NCBI RefSeq assembly: GCF_910592395.1
Contig: NC_088317.1
Span: forward strand, 15,872,001 to 15,936,000
DNA: 64,000 nucleotides
Direction of reading: 5' to 3'
Source: Lineus longissimus
Lineage: Eukaryota; Nemertea; Pilidiophora; Heteronemertea; Lineidae
Both the position numbers and the translations under genes were made by a program. Below the pieces are notes generated by a model. That model searched no databases, was not told where the DNA came from, and was given only the letters and a program-made list of their open reading frames with translations. Positions 12,801 to 23,700 of the stretch are shown here, piece by piece. How positions within the stretch are numbered: the stretch's first letter is position 1; each line of letters starts with the position of its first letter.

Positions 12801-15800
12801 GGGAGGGAGGGGATGGGGTGTATCACCACTTAAAACAGTTCATCGCAATGTAAACAAATTCAGTTCCAGTACTTTAGAGGGTTTGGTGGGAAAGTTTGAC
12901 CATATTTCCCCTGTGCTGGTTCACCTGCACTGGCTACCAGTCAAGCTCAGGATCCAGTACAAGGTTCTACTCTTGGTGTTTAAGTGCTTGACTGGGGAAG
13001 CCCCAGGATATCTCAGATCCATGATTCAGTTAAGAAGGATCGAACGCCAAAGACTTAGATCAGGATCTGGGATGTTCCTAGAGGTTCCTCGGTTCAATTG
13101 TCAGACTCTTGGTGGTCGTTCCTTTACGGTAGCTGCTCCAAAACTGTGGAACCAGCTTCTGCAAAAGCTCCGTAACATTGATTCCCTCCAGACTTTCAAG
13201 TCCCTCCTAAAGGCCTACCTTTTTGCAGTTGCCTTTTGGGAAAAAAGCGCTCCAGAATACCCACTTGCTGAGTAATTGGAGCGCTTTACAAATGCCAACA
13301 TGATTGATTTGAAGCAGACGTGGTCCCTTTGCAATAAAGAAAGAGCATGGAATTGAATTTGGCTACATCACTTCAAAAAAGTGGTATTTCTTTTACAAAA
13401 TCAAGCAAAATAAAGATAAAGGTAAGAGGGAAAAGGGTACAAACCCCCCCCCCCCCCCCCAATACATACCTCTGTGCAGCGCGCTCCTTTGCCGCCCTCC
13501 GAGCAAGCTTGCTTCCGTGTGGCGGATGGGGCGCGATATCAATCTCCTTGTCCTCCTTCAACTGATCATTCAAGGGATGCGTCAACGTAAAGTGAACAAA
13601 CTCGCGATATTTATCGCAGCAATAAAGATCTTCCGGAGGTTGCGAGTCCTGTTGCTCCAACGTCGGAAACGGCTTTACTTGGTTGCCGCAGTATTCGCAA
13701 GGTGCGGAGAACATTTGATCGTAGGATGATATATTGTCGGTATCTTGACCGGGTGATGGGGCTAGGAGTCGTGGATTGTTGACTTGTGGAGGCTGGTCCT
13801 CAGATTCTCTTTTATATTGTAAGATTTGCGGCGGTCCGATGCCCTGGACTATATCTGAATCTTCCCCTTCGACTGGAGGTTCACTTTCAGAGTCGTCGTC
13901 AGAAAACTGTCAAAAACATCTGAGTTTTAAAATTTGATAACCATAAAATATACACTGAAAAAAACCGCCCAAAGTCTTGATGTGTTGTCAAAATTAACAG
14001 AGCCTGACTCCATAACTGATAACATGGCAAAGTTTGGCCACTCAAACGCACGCGACTCTTGGAAAGAAGCAAATTGCTAAAAAACTATCTTCAATGAGGT
14101 ATATGGACATTTGAAAATGGGCATCATGTCACTTACGTCAGAATCACTACTCAACTCGAGCAGCGGGATGCCATACGCGTCACTGACAGCAGGTTGAGGG
14201 TAAGCAACCACATCATCCTGGGCGCTGGATCCACCAGATGGCGTGCTAGGGCCACTCTTCGATTTCGTCGTCCCGCTTTCGTCCTCAACGAGATCATCTA
14301 CAATAGAATTTTTAAAAGTTATATTCTGATTGATGGTTGTGGGAAATCTAAAATAGAGTGTAACAGGGCTAGAAATTCATGGCGATAGAGGCAACTGCCT
14401 TCAGGCCCCCTGTGGTGCCAATTTTGGCAGTAAAATATCTTCTGACCAACATGAGTACAAAATGCTTTGCAGGGAATGCTGTATTAGGATAGCCATTATT
14501 GTTTAACTCAGTGTTTGTACCTACATGTATGTATGTTGCATGCTAGGATTTTCGCAGGGGGTTGTTATCCAAAAACACCCAGTTTTTTTCCCACAATATC
14601 TGCTCAAGATCAAGTGTCAAACCTATTTCCAAGACTGCAGGTGATTAGCACCTCTGCCCCCACCTTGGCTACTTGACGATGGGAATTAAAAAGTAAGAAG
14701 CAAAAGTGTCCATCTCCAATTTGGCAAATATTTGGGGTTCCGCCAATGCTAAAATGACTGCCAACAGCAATAAGCAATAAAATACATGCCTGGAATACTA
14801 ACAGCAAGTGGGTAGAGCAATAAGCAATAAAGGACATGCCAGGAATGCTAACAGCAAGTGGGTAGAGCAATAAGCAATAAAAGACATGCCTGGAATGCTA
14901 ACAGCAAGTGGGTAGAGCAATAAGCAATAAAGGACATGCCTGGAATGCTAACAGCAAGTGGGTAGAGCAATAAGCAATAAAGGACATGCCTGGAATCCTA
15001 ACAGCAATCAATATCAATGACAGAAAGGAATAAAGAGCTAGAAAGCTAAAAGCGTAAGATACATCAGCATATCTCACCGTCAATACTCGACTCCGATGAT
15101 GACTCTTCAGTGAGCCGGGAAGCTGTAGTAAAAGTGATTGGAAAACCAATGAATGTCATGCAAGAGAAACACACACCATCAAAGAGATTGAAACCTCAGC
15201 CTTGCAATGTGTACTTCCTCAGAGACCAGCAGATGTCAACGTTACCCCAATCTGCGATGAGCCAGTTCAAACCACATCAAAATTGGGACTGGGAATTGGC
15301 TACCAACAGACATAGTCTTTCTGGCTTCATACATGTATTTCAAGTACACTCCCATACACTGCAGCACCTATACACCACTGTTATCTAAAGGCCTACACCA
15401 CTCTGCGGTGGCCCATAGAGGACATGCGTTTATATCCACCGTGGTGGATATTATTTTCCACCGCGGTGGATATTATTTTCTTTGGCGGTGGTGGGAATTA
15501 TTATTTTTAACCCGGCGGTGGGAATTATTTTTTCGGCGGTGAGAAATAAATCCGGCGGCGGTTGTATTTCGAGAGAAAAAAACGCATTGTAAAAAGGAAA
15601 AATATTCTAATATATTGAAAATAAACACATGTCCTCTATGGGCCATCGTACCACTCCAATACCATGTTGGTCATTTCCATGAGGATGAGACACGTCACTG
15701 CCGTAACCGCACAGAGGAAAGATTTGCAAAGATTGATACGAAGTTGGCGAAAACATCAAACACACTTGAATCAATATTTCATTGTTTTCTCTGGTCATTC

Positions 15801-18800
15801 AATTCTACTTTTCAGGTATTTCAATACGACTTGATTTGATTTCATTCGAATGTGGTACCATACAGTGTGGCCCTGCACAAAGAACAGAGAATAAATTCAC
15901 ATAATGGTTACATGTCCTGCTAATGGCTAATGACTACCTCTGAAACAGGAATTCTAGTTGAGATGTTTAAGAGCTAGAATAACTGAAATTACGACTTGGA
16001 AGATTAAATTGGGTATTAAACTAATAAATAGGATGCTATCATTTAGACTTAATGTGAAAATTCGATTTTCTAAATATTTCTGCAATAAAGAGCATGGGTG
16101 TAGCTAGCAGGGGGGGGGGGGGGGCCAGGGGGCAAATGGGGGGCTTGTTTTTTACCATAATTTTGGCCGAAGAATGCCCCCAACAGAGCCTTTTGCCCCC
16201 CCCCCCCCGCCAAGACCAAAAAGGTAGCTATACCCCTGAAGAGTCAAGAAAACTTTGCGGGTTACTGTACAGTTTTTGCATCTTTGTCAACCAACAACTC
16301 GCCCCCAACAAAAACATTAAAAATAAACCTTATCCCTTTCCATAAACAATGGTTATTTCTATAAAGCATGCATCTACTGAAAAAGATCATACCACATTTT
16401 TGCGTGAGGCTAGAGGGAGGGAGCTTTCCCTCAAAAGACAGGCGGTGCGTATAGAGAGCGGGCCTTGGAGACTGATCTGGTTGAGGAGAAAATAGCAAAA
16501 CTGAACAGAAATTGTTGACAAATCAAGCGACCCAGAATAATCTTATAACGAACGATATATTTTTTCAAGTTTAGACTTATTCCTATATATAAGGTATGCT
16601 CGTAATTCTCAGGGTCGTTTATCGTACAGTAGAACTCCTCTATTCAGGACACCCCAGGACTGACAAGTGCTGTCCTTAATAGAGAGATGGCCTGATTAAA
16701 GAGGTCAAATTGAATGGAATCCACCACTTTGGGACCAAAACTAGTGTCCTTAATAGAGAGGTTGTCCTTAGTAGAGAGGTGTCCACTAAGGGAGGTTCTA
16801 CTGTACAGCCCTACCCCTCCAAAAAAGAAAGTGTCCAAATTCCACAGAGTAAATGAGACTTTGAGAAGTGTAGTGCAAGGCGATAATCACTCATCCTAAA
16901 TACAGTAGAACCTCTCTATTAAGGACACCCGTGGTACTGACAAGTGCTGTCCTTAATAGAGAGGTGTCCTGATTAGAGAGGTCAAATTGAATGGAAACAA
17001 CCGATATGGGACCAAAACTAGTGTCCTGAATAGAGAGATAGTCCTTAATAGAGAGGTGTCTGCCAAAGGAGGTTCCACTGTATTGTTATATTGCCACGAT
17101 TATCAAACATCACCACCTCTTAGGTGAGTTTTTTCAAACTGTGCAAACTACCACAAGCACTGGGCACAAAAACATGACGCTAACAGGCTCAATAATCATA
17201 CATCAAGGTCTAGCTGTTCAAAAATTTTTTGTCACTTTTGCTGGCATTAGCGTAACTTGTTGTTAAGTCTAACGACCCTACTTGAAGGAGATAACACCAA
17301 TTCACATTAACGCTAGCCTTAGTCACAAAACCTGATGTGAACGACCGGGCCAAGGAAAGCAGTCCAATGGACCGGTTTTGCCACTTTCAAACTTTGTACT
17401 CCGCACAATTGTCAGGTCAATAACTTACAATACATCGAAACTTATCCAACGTCAGTGAAAGGCACATGGTTTCTTTGCTTGCGCTGCCTAGTGGAAACTG
17501 GCCATAAGAATACATGAATACAAATCAAAATTTAGCCGAAATAATATCTGCCCATGCATACCTGTTTTAGTCACAGGGGTCGGGTCGCTGAGGGCCGACT
17601 TCCCCACGGATTTCAAGTCCTCCAACCAACTCCATTCCGTCTGTGCATCTATGGAAATGACCACGAATTCTTTGCCATCCGCACCTTTCCGCTTTGTTAC
17701 CTCTTTGTTTGCAATCGTACTTTCTTTTTTACTGACTTTTAATTTTGTGGGCTCACTGAAATGTACAAGTGTTCAAGTTCAAGACATGTTGAAGAAACCA
17801 TGTTTTAAATTAGTTTTGCGCAAAATATGAGCGACTGGGATTTGCTTCTGTGACTGCTGCTCAGCTGTAAAGGCAAAGAACAAATTTATTGAGGTAATAA
17901 TTACAGTGGAACCTCTCTATTAAGGACACCCTCGGGACTGACAAGTGCTGTCCTTAATAGAGAGGTGTCCTGATTAGAGAGGTCAAATTGAATGGAAACA
18001 ACCAAATTGGGACCAAAACTAGTGTCCTTAATAGAGAGGTGTCCGCTAAGAGAGGTTCTAATGATGTTGACGTGGCAATTTGGTGTCCACTGCGCCTGCA
18101 TGACCGCAACTGAATGAAGTGATCATTCAGGGACTGTCTGACAGCTGTGATTGTTGACTCGACGTCATGACATCATGATGACGTCATGGCATCCTTGTGA
18201 CGTCATCAGTGACATCATAGCCTGAGCCTGCATGCTCTGTTGCTCATGGCAACTAAGAGAGGTTCTACTGTACTTTAATTCTTCAAGGGATTTTCTTTTT
18301 TCAGTCAGGAATCTACATTTTTTTTGCACAGGGAACTTTTCGAGAAAAATATCATTAGGATGGGATAAAGATAGGAGTCACGCTTCTTAGTTTAATGGTG
18401 TGGAGGACACCAGATTTTAATTTAACTCACCCATCAGCAAATGACACTGTCCGTTTTGAAGATGTCCTGCTCTCTGTGGATTTGGCAGACATTCCTGATT
18501 TCATTGAAACACCAGACTTTATAGATGCAGCATCATCGATTGTAGTTTTTGCCTCGCCTTTGAAAAACGACGAGGGCCGTGGGATAGAAAACTCTGTTGA
18601 GGCTGATCCTAAGACACAATCATATGCTATGATATTAGGTAGGGAAAAGGAATGTATGGTCATCTTGTATTATTGTGAGCACTTTGGCACAGCCACAGGT
18701 ACTGGGCTGTTACTGAGAACCAAATTCAAGTCTATAAAGAGTTAACACATATGATGTCCAGTATGTTTGTACAGTGACTGAGTCAGTATACGCCACAGAC

Positions 18801-19519
18801 GTCATATTTGACATGAGCTCACAGTGAGCATCATTGTTTTGAGATAGTTATGGAGGGCAATTCTTTGTTGCACTGCTTCTAATATGATTGATAGTGATTT
18901 ACTTACTAAGGTACTTGACTTTAATACTGCTAGTGTTACTCTCAGAAAGTATCAAAGTGAAGCCTAGGTTGCTTACAAGATTCCTTCACTTTCTCCTATC
19001 TGAAGGCAGCTTTCTCACTTATTATGACAGTACCTGGGTGGAAACTTGGCTTGTTTTGTCCCAAGAGTCCCGCTGCGGTACTATTAAAAGAGCTGTCAGC
19101 AATCTTTAAGCTTTCTAAACTTAATTACACTGATAAAACATTCATACTAATCTCATTAAAGGTACAGGGTGTCACATCCTACCTTTCCGTTGCTGCTCTT
19201 CCAACTCATCATCATCAGTCACCCCAATCGGTGGCAACGGTTTTTTCTTTGGAAGCTGGAGGTCTTTCTCATCTGTCCTATTAGAGCCTGTAATGTCGCT
19301 GACAACGGATGACTGTGCACTAGGATTGGATGCTGGCGTCTTCAATGGACTAAGCGGGCTGAGTGGCTGACTGTCCTTAGAAGAGGTTGAATCTCTCCTC
19401 TTCTTCGCCTGCTCCGTATGAAGACGGACATTTTCAACCGTCAGGCTAGAGGAACTTCCCCTAGGGTCTTGTTCCTCATCTGACCCAAAAGGACTCTTCT
19501 TCCCTTCCTCTTCCTCCAT
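2942..19519 (-). CDS. ERICH6: Glutamate-rich protein 6-like (FAM194 domain), 12 exons
   Basis: Exons in order: 19519-19183, 18557-18431, 17755-17562, 15122-15078, 14297-14137, 13906-13470, 9955-9873, 5779-5232, 4854-4610, 4222-3994, 3782-3703, 3122-2942. All junctions are GT-AG and phases join without a break, giving 888 aa; an in-frame TAG sits 12 bases before the ATG. Residues 1-350 are acidic, Ser-rich and low-complexity. A Cys motif follows (CEYC at about 358-361, CC at 384-385). After a basic, disordered stretch comes the FAM194 domain at about 645-825, with WYYPDGTKFLTVFPDGSGNV, YPSGSVAI, CYFPNGDLR and HVHAPPFQPICFSLNN. Family and domain order fit vertebrate ERICH6/ERICH6B, which are shorter; molecular function is poorly known. 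It is head-to-head with RBMX2. Family assignment is firm; the smallest exons (45 and 83 bp) are the least certain. Confidence 0.86.
3351..3474. mobile_element. 124-bp palindromic MITE, copy 1
   Basis: Near-perfect terminal inverted repeats of about 37 bp: the left arm starts ATTGGGCGATATGAATAAAG and the right arm is its complement, ending CTTTATTCATATCACCCAAT. About 50 bp lie between them, including TACACTAGGCCTTCCTGTAC. A second copy is at 25861-25984. Each arm contains AATAAA, so a potential poly(A) hexamer exists on both strands. It lies in intron 11 of the ERICH6-like gene. Confidence 0.9.
5940..6311. mobile_element. 372-bp nested palindrome bounded by TTAA (piggyBac-like MITE)
   Basis: TTAA occurs at both ends (5940-5943 and 6308-6311), followed by inverted repeats CACCTTCAGCGCCGAACCAC and its complement. 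Inside, a roughly 50-bp block containing CTACGCCATCGCCATCTTCA appears four times in alternating orientation, making two smaller hairpins within the large one. TTAA flanks are typical of piggyBac superfamily insertions; the superfamily is inferred. It lies in intron 7 of the ERICH6-like gene. Confidence 0.82.
7190..7302 (+). mobile_element. 3' fragment of a tRNA-derived SINE
   Basis: Shares the 3' body of the SINE at 24395-24718: TTTGTACCTGAGTGTCTATG, then TTCATACCTCAGGCG, AAAATCCAACAGGGTTATGA and a tail of GATAATGATAATCTGATG. The tRNA-like head with A and B boxes is absent, so this is a 5'-truncated copy. Confidence 0.65.
8511..8671. mobile_element. Palindromic MITE, about 160 bp
   Basis: Imperfect inverted repeat. 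The left arm (8511-8585) contains GATGACTT, GGACAGCGTC, AACAGAGCCATGTC and GTCGTCTGGTGG. The right arm (8596-8671) contains CCACTAGACGTC, GACATAGCTCTGTT, GACGCTGTTTG and AAGTCATC. Divergence between arms suggests an old insertion in intron 7 of the ERICH6-like gene. Confidence 0.6.
9446..9557. mobile_element. Partial pogo/Tigger-like MITE
   Basis: Begins TACAGTAAAACCTCTCTATT and continues with CACCCTCGGGACTGACAAG, TGTCCTTGATACTAGAGAAG and TGAATGGAAACAACC, colinear with the left two-thirds of the complete copies. The terminal GGTTCTACTGTA end is missing. Confidence 0.8.
10120..10500. repeat. Roughly 31-bp minisatellite, about 11 copies
   Basis: Tandem copies of CACATTGTCCAACTGTTAAT followed by GATAACTGGTTG, with unit length varying between 30 and 32 bp. 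Copies differ at AACTGTT/AACAGTT and GGTT/GGCT. It lies in intron 6 of the ERICH6-like gene. Open frames on the minus strand come from the repeat periodicity and are not taken as genes. Confidence 0.9.
11047..11068. repeat. Poly(G) tract within a small repeat
   Basis: A G run of about 19-21 bases follows AGGGGTGTAGCCAGC and a GGCC-containing stretch. The same arrangement (GGGTGTAGCTAGC, G run, TTTTGGCCGAA) occurs at 16092-16170, so the G run belongs to a dispersed element rather than arising independently. Confidence 0.7.
11974..12348. mobile_element. 375-bp MITE with about 48-bp terminal inverted repeats
   Basis: Left end CTTATGCAAGTATCAATTCG followed by a C run and CTCCTCAAGGGTA. The right end is the complement: TACCCTTGAGGAG, a G run, ACGAATTGATACTTGC. 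The interior is AT-rich with no transposase. It sits in intron 6 of the ERICH6-like gene. Confidence 0.8.
12850..13275 (+). mobile_element. 3' fragment of a non-LTR retrotransposon (CR1/L2/Rex-like RT C-terminus)
   Basis: The translated frame ends at TAA 13273-13275 and contains LHWLPVKLRIQYKVLLLVFK, GEAPGYLRS, RSFTVAAPKLWNQL and FKSLLKAYLF. These are characteristic of the region after the reverse transcriptase domain in CR1/L2/Rex-type LINEs. Upstream RT catalytic motifs and endonuclease are absent, so it is 5'-truncated. TTGGAGCGCTTTAC follows, as in LINE 3' ends of this group. It is same-sense with the window but antisense to the host ERICH6-like gene (intron 6). Confidence 0.85.
13444..13460. 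repeat. C homopolymer beside a splice donor
   Basis: A run of about 17 C on the plus strand is a G run in the minus-strand intron, starting about 10 nt after the donor of ERICH6-like exon 6 (exon end 13470, GTATGT). Runs this long are usually polymorphic. Confidence 0.85.
14758..15005. repeat. 50-bp minisatellite, five copies
   Basis: Tandem unit AGCAATAAGCAATAAAGGAC, ATGCCTGGAATGCTAACAGC, AAGTGGGTAG repeated five times with very few differences. It lies in intron 4 of the ERICH6-like gene, ending about 70 bp from the 45-bp exon 4. Confidence 0.93.
15410..15644. mobile_element. Inverted-repeat element with CCACCG palindromes
   Basis: Ends are GGCCCATAGAGGACATG (15410-15426) and its exact complement (15628-15644). 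The interior carries successive CCACCGTGGTGG, CCACCGCGGTGG and GGCGGTGGTGGGAATTATT blocks separated by TATTATTTT-like spacers. No coding capacity. It lies in intron 3 of the ERICH6-like gene. Confidence 0.7.
16625..16805. mobile_element. Pogo/Tigger-like MITE, full length
   Basis: Begins TACAGTAGAACTCCTC and ends GAGGTTCTACTGTA, with TA at both boundaries. The interior shows the family phrases CTGTCCTTAATAGAGAG, CCTGATTAAAGAGG, TTGAATGGAA and GGGACCAAAACTAGTGTCC. Confidence 0.9.
16901..17082. mobile_element. Pogo/Tigger-like MITE, full length
   Basis: Starts TACAGTAGAACCTCTC and ends GGAGGTTCCACTGTA, same family and orientation as the copy about 100 bp upstream at 16625-16805. Both sit in intron 3 of the ERICH6-like gene. 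Confidence 0.9.
17902..18272. mobile_element. Pogo/Tigger-like MITE interrupted by a 192-bp insert
   Basis: The MITE starts TACAGTGGAACCTCTC at 17902 and ends GAGGTTCTACTGTA at 18272. An unrelated segment at 18061-18252 interrupts it near the right end. The insert is flanked by the 15-bp direct repeat CTAAGAGAGGTTCTA (18046-18060 and 18253-18267), which looks like a target-site duplication. The insert contains two perfect TGACGTCA sites. Confidence 0.88.
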
Positions 19520-20706
19520 AATTGATTCCTAGACCTTCCAATATTATTCAGTCATATTGATGGCACTTAACTTCAGCAATTAAACCACTGAAAACCGAGA
19601 AAGGAAATTCTGAAATCATCATAAATGTTACACGTACACCCTATAAGTATAGATCATATCAACAAAGGAACTTATCACTTTGGCAAGGACTGCATGATGA
19701 TAAGCCAAAGAAAGGATTTAGGGGCCTGTATATGTGTAATGTCTTATGATACAACTGATATAGGCCTAAGTGCCATTTTGCAAGTCTCTTTCTGTAAACC
19801 AGAACAACAACTTCAACCCTGTCGACTGCAATTGTTTTGAAGTTACAATACACAAATTTTAGGGGTGGGGTGGGGTGGGGGAGGGGGGGCTGGGGCAGTC
19901 TGAGTCAGTTCAGATGAAACGATAATAAAACAAAAAAAACAATACCATTCAACTGCTGGGTAAATAACTGTGACAGTCCAGATTGGCAGATAGGCCTGCC
20001 CTAGGCCTTAGGCCTAGCTTTTGTAGTTGTCGAAAACAGTGATCGACCCGAATTCAATTTGACTTTGACAGTTTTCAGATAAAAATGAAGATAAGAAGAG
20101 ATTAACTACTGATATATATTCACAGCGTACACAATCATGCTACGATATTTTATTTTAACAAACTCATTTAGGAGTAAATGGTGATTTTATACCTGACAAG
20201 CTGCTAATTTTTTCAGAAATCGCCATTTGTTTATTGTGGTGTTGGAGACGGTCACATGACCAAATTTCTGGCATTTGATTGGCTTTTAGCTACCAAAAAG
20301 TAGTTTAAAACATAACTTTTTCTCATCAAGTATATAACATAGTTCTTACATCTAGCCATTTATGAAGTGATGTTATTTGTTTTTTAAATACTATATAAGT
20401 TTAATGAGAAAGATTTTTCAATTTCGTACGAGCTTTGCGACAAAGTAGTCGCATGCTTTCTGTACATTGCATTCTCCAAGCGTCGTCAATGGTGATTATT
20501 GTTGTCAAGCCTCACTCGACCTACTGTCTCTGTGAACTATGTGACAATTTCAGCGGGTGCATGTAAATTGGACATTTGGCCCGGCGCCCGGGAGATTGTC
20601 GCAGCCGAATAGCCGGACAACCGGCTAACAACGATTCCACATTTTACAACCACCATTTTGCAAATACACGAATTTCTCGAATTGAAACCAATGAACTGAA
20701 AGCAAA
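19520..20706. promoter_or_regulatory. Divergent intergenic region between ERICH6-like and RBMX2
   Basis: The 1187 bp between the two start codons must hold the 5' UTRs and promoters of both genes. The RBMX2-proximal half is relatively CpG-rich (20430-20640). Visible candidate motifs are GGTCACATGACC at 20256 and an inverted CCAAT (GATTGG) at 20276. A G-rich run lies at 19864-19890. No TATA box is obvious and transcription starts cannot be placed from sequence alone. Confidence 0.45.
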
Positions 20707-23700
20707 ATGAATCCCTTGAGGTAACTAAGATAACCTGTAGATGCTTTTCTTAATAGCGTCAACATTCCAAAATCAACCTCCCGATCCCCCACGCCTCACC
20801 GAGTACCGTGACTACCGTGCTAGCCTATCATTCCGGTCGCCGGTGTAACAGTAACAAATGCCCCCCTGGAAAAAGTGTCCGGCCCTATTGAGTATTCTGC
20901 AATATGGTTCTATAGAGACCCTGACCGTCAATAGCTCAGAGACTGAAGCGCATAATAGAATCCTTTGTTTCCCGGGCATTCTATTTCTATCCTAGGACAT
21001 TTTAAACTTCTACACCACTGGCTGTGGCCGTGCTGCTCATGGGACTGGTGGTGGTACTGGTGGTAGTCGTGATAAACTATAGTGCTGCTGCTGGGAGGCA
21101 TTGGGCCACTGCCGGGGGCTAGATTAAGATTGTTCCCAATCTTAGTAGTTTAATAGAACTCTCTACTCGTGCATAAAATAACTCGGAAAGTATGTCTCAG
21201 TCGACTTGGACCGCCGAAAATGATATCGAAACTCTTGACAAAAATATTGATGCATCAATCGTTACTCGATCGATGTCTGATCATGATGGGGTCCCGAATC
21301 TTTGGAAATGTTACGTCCCAATTGAGAAGCATATTGATAATTAGAAAAAGGAAATGCCCTGAAACTGTTGAAAATAAATCGTCCACCATTAGGGGCCTAT
21401 CCTGATACCTTTTATCTTAAGATTTTCTATACATACATTTTCATTTTTCAGCAATGTGAAAGGGACTCAGCGAATCAATGACAGAGAATTAGAACTTGGC
21501 CTGACAGGGTCAAAGAAATCCTGGCATGACAAGTACAAGGACAGTGCTTGGATCTTCATCGGAGGTCTGCCGTATGATTTGACGGAGGGGGACACCATTT
21601 GTATTTTCTCGCAGTAAGTATTTCACTACTTGTATGTACAGTTGCAGAACCTCTCTATAATAAGGACACCCTTGGGACTCACAAGTGCTGTCCTTGCTAG
21701 AGAGGTGTCTTGATTAGAGAGGTCAGATTGATTGGCAAACTATTTGGGATCAAAACTAGTCTTCTTAATATACAGTATGTCCTTTATAGAGAGGTGCCAG
21801 CTAAGTGAGGTTCCATTAAGTAAGTCCTCAGTAGAGAGTTGCCGGCAAAGGAAGGTTCCATTGAGTAAGTCCTCAGTAGAGAGTTACCGGCAAAGGGAGG
21901 TTCCATTGAGTAAGTCGGGTTGCCAGCAAAGGGAGGTTCCATTGTAACACATTGTAATCAGGCTTGTTTTCTTGTTTATCAGCTGTTTTTGAAAAGTCAT
22001 TTATTTTCACACTAATCACAGGTCTAAAAATCCTTCTTTTTCAGATATGGTGAGATCGTGAACATAAACCTTGTACGTGATCAGAAGACAGGGAAGAGTA
22101 AAGGCTTTGCATTCATATGCTATGAAGATCAGAGAAGCACCATATTGAGTGTGGATAACCTCAATGGTGCTAAGGTGGGTACTTCTTCTTCAACTTCTTC
22201 TTTAAAGTGAGCAGTCATAGATGGAATGTCTAGGTCTTAATGCCCCTCCCTAAGGCACCTATTCCATAGAGCTATACCCTATACTATACGCGAACAATAG
22301 TTTCATGGTCATGCACCCTTTGTGAAGCCATTGTTCGCGTATAGTGTAGTATACCGTATACCTCTATGGGGAAGGTGCCTAATGGGCCTTATTTTGACCT
22401 GAGCTACAACCAGCATAAATCTTTTTGTCTGTGGCAGTTAAAGAGTAAGAAAATCTCATTCAAATATTTCGCAAATAAAGTCTATCTGTGAGCTACCAGC
22501 ATTATGAATTACAACTGATCTAGTTTCTCAGCCTTATGATTTCCACATGAGATACAATTGGGGCTATTACATTGGTCATTTTAAGGGCAAATGTCTTGTT
22601 GCCTAAAACTCAGCCGCATCGTCGAAAAAATGACGTTATGCAAAATTATGGGATTGCAGAGATGAAAACCAGGTACGAAAACATACTGATTTTGTCACCG
22701 TGCTTATTTTTCCTCTAGGTTTTAGGCCGCACGCTTAGAGTGGACCATGTCGAAAAGTACAAAGTGCCCCAAGAAAAAGAGGATAGACCCGTGGACGCCA
22801 TAACCTTGAGGCTCCGAGAAGAAGGATGTGCACCCAAACTCCCTGATTCTGAACCAGAATCTGAGTTGGAGGAAGAGAAGTTTCAGACAAAAGTCAAAGG
22901 TAAACGATTCACGATATCAGTTATATAGGCGTATGTAATATATTATGCTACTTTGCGGCCTATCTGCTGACAAGGAAGAGTCCACCTCGAGTTGTTTGAC
23001 CTTTCTTCACATGTATCATACAGAATGGAGAATCAGAGTTGGTTGTGTTAGTCAACTTGGTCAACTCTGTTCAAACTGCATTGGTCACCGTTGGATTACA
23101 GGCTACTTCTGTTGGGACAGTGGGGTGATGCACATTAGATGTAATGGACAAGACAGCTAACCAAAGTAGGCCATTCATGCAGCAAGGCTTTGATTGAGTA
23201 CATTTTAGGAAAGATACATTGGCCTGAAGTGGAAGTTTGCCTTATATAGTCCATTCGGTTGTTACTACTCCCAAATTTTCAGTTCGGATATTTTTCTTGC
23301 AGAAGAGCCAAAAGAAGAAAAGTCCCGCAAGAAAAAGTCCAAGAAGAAGAAGAAGAAGATGGATAAATATTCTGATTCAGATTCTGAGAGTGATGATAGT
23401 GAAAAGAGGTGGAGGAAGAAAAAGAAATCTTCAAAAACAAGGGATTTGTCTGAATCTTCAGATTCACTACGGGAGAAAAAACGGACTGGAGATTTCAAGC
23501 CGCTTGGGTTGAAAATAAAGACAGAGAAAGTCGATCCTGGTTATGAGAAATATTCGAAGGGGGTAAACTCACGGGATGGGGATGTGAGAGATAAAAGACG
23601 AGGCAAGGATGATTCTGATTATGATTCGAGAGGTGGTAGGTATGGACGTGATGAGAGAGATGATATTGATAGGAGGGGTGCGGCAAGAGATAGGGGTAGG

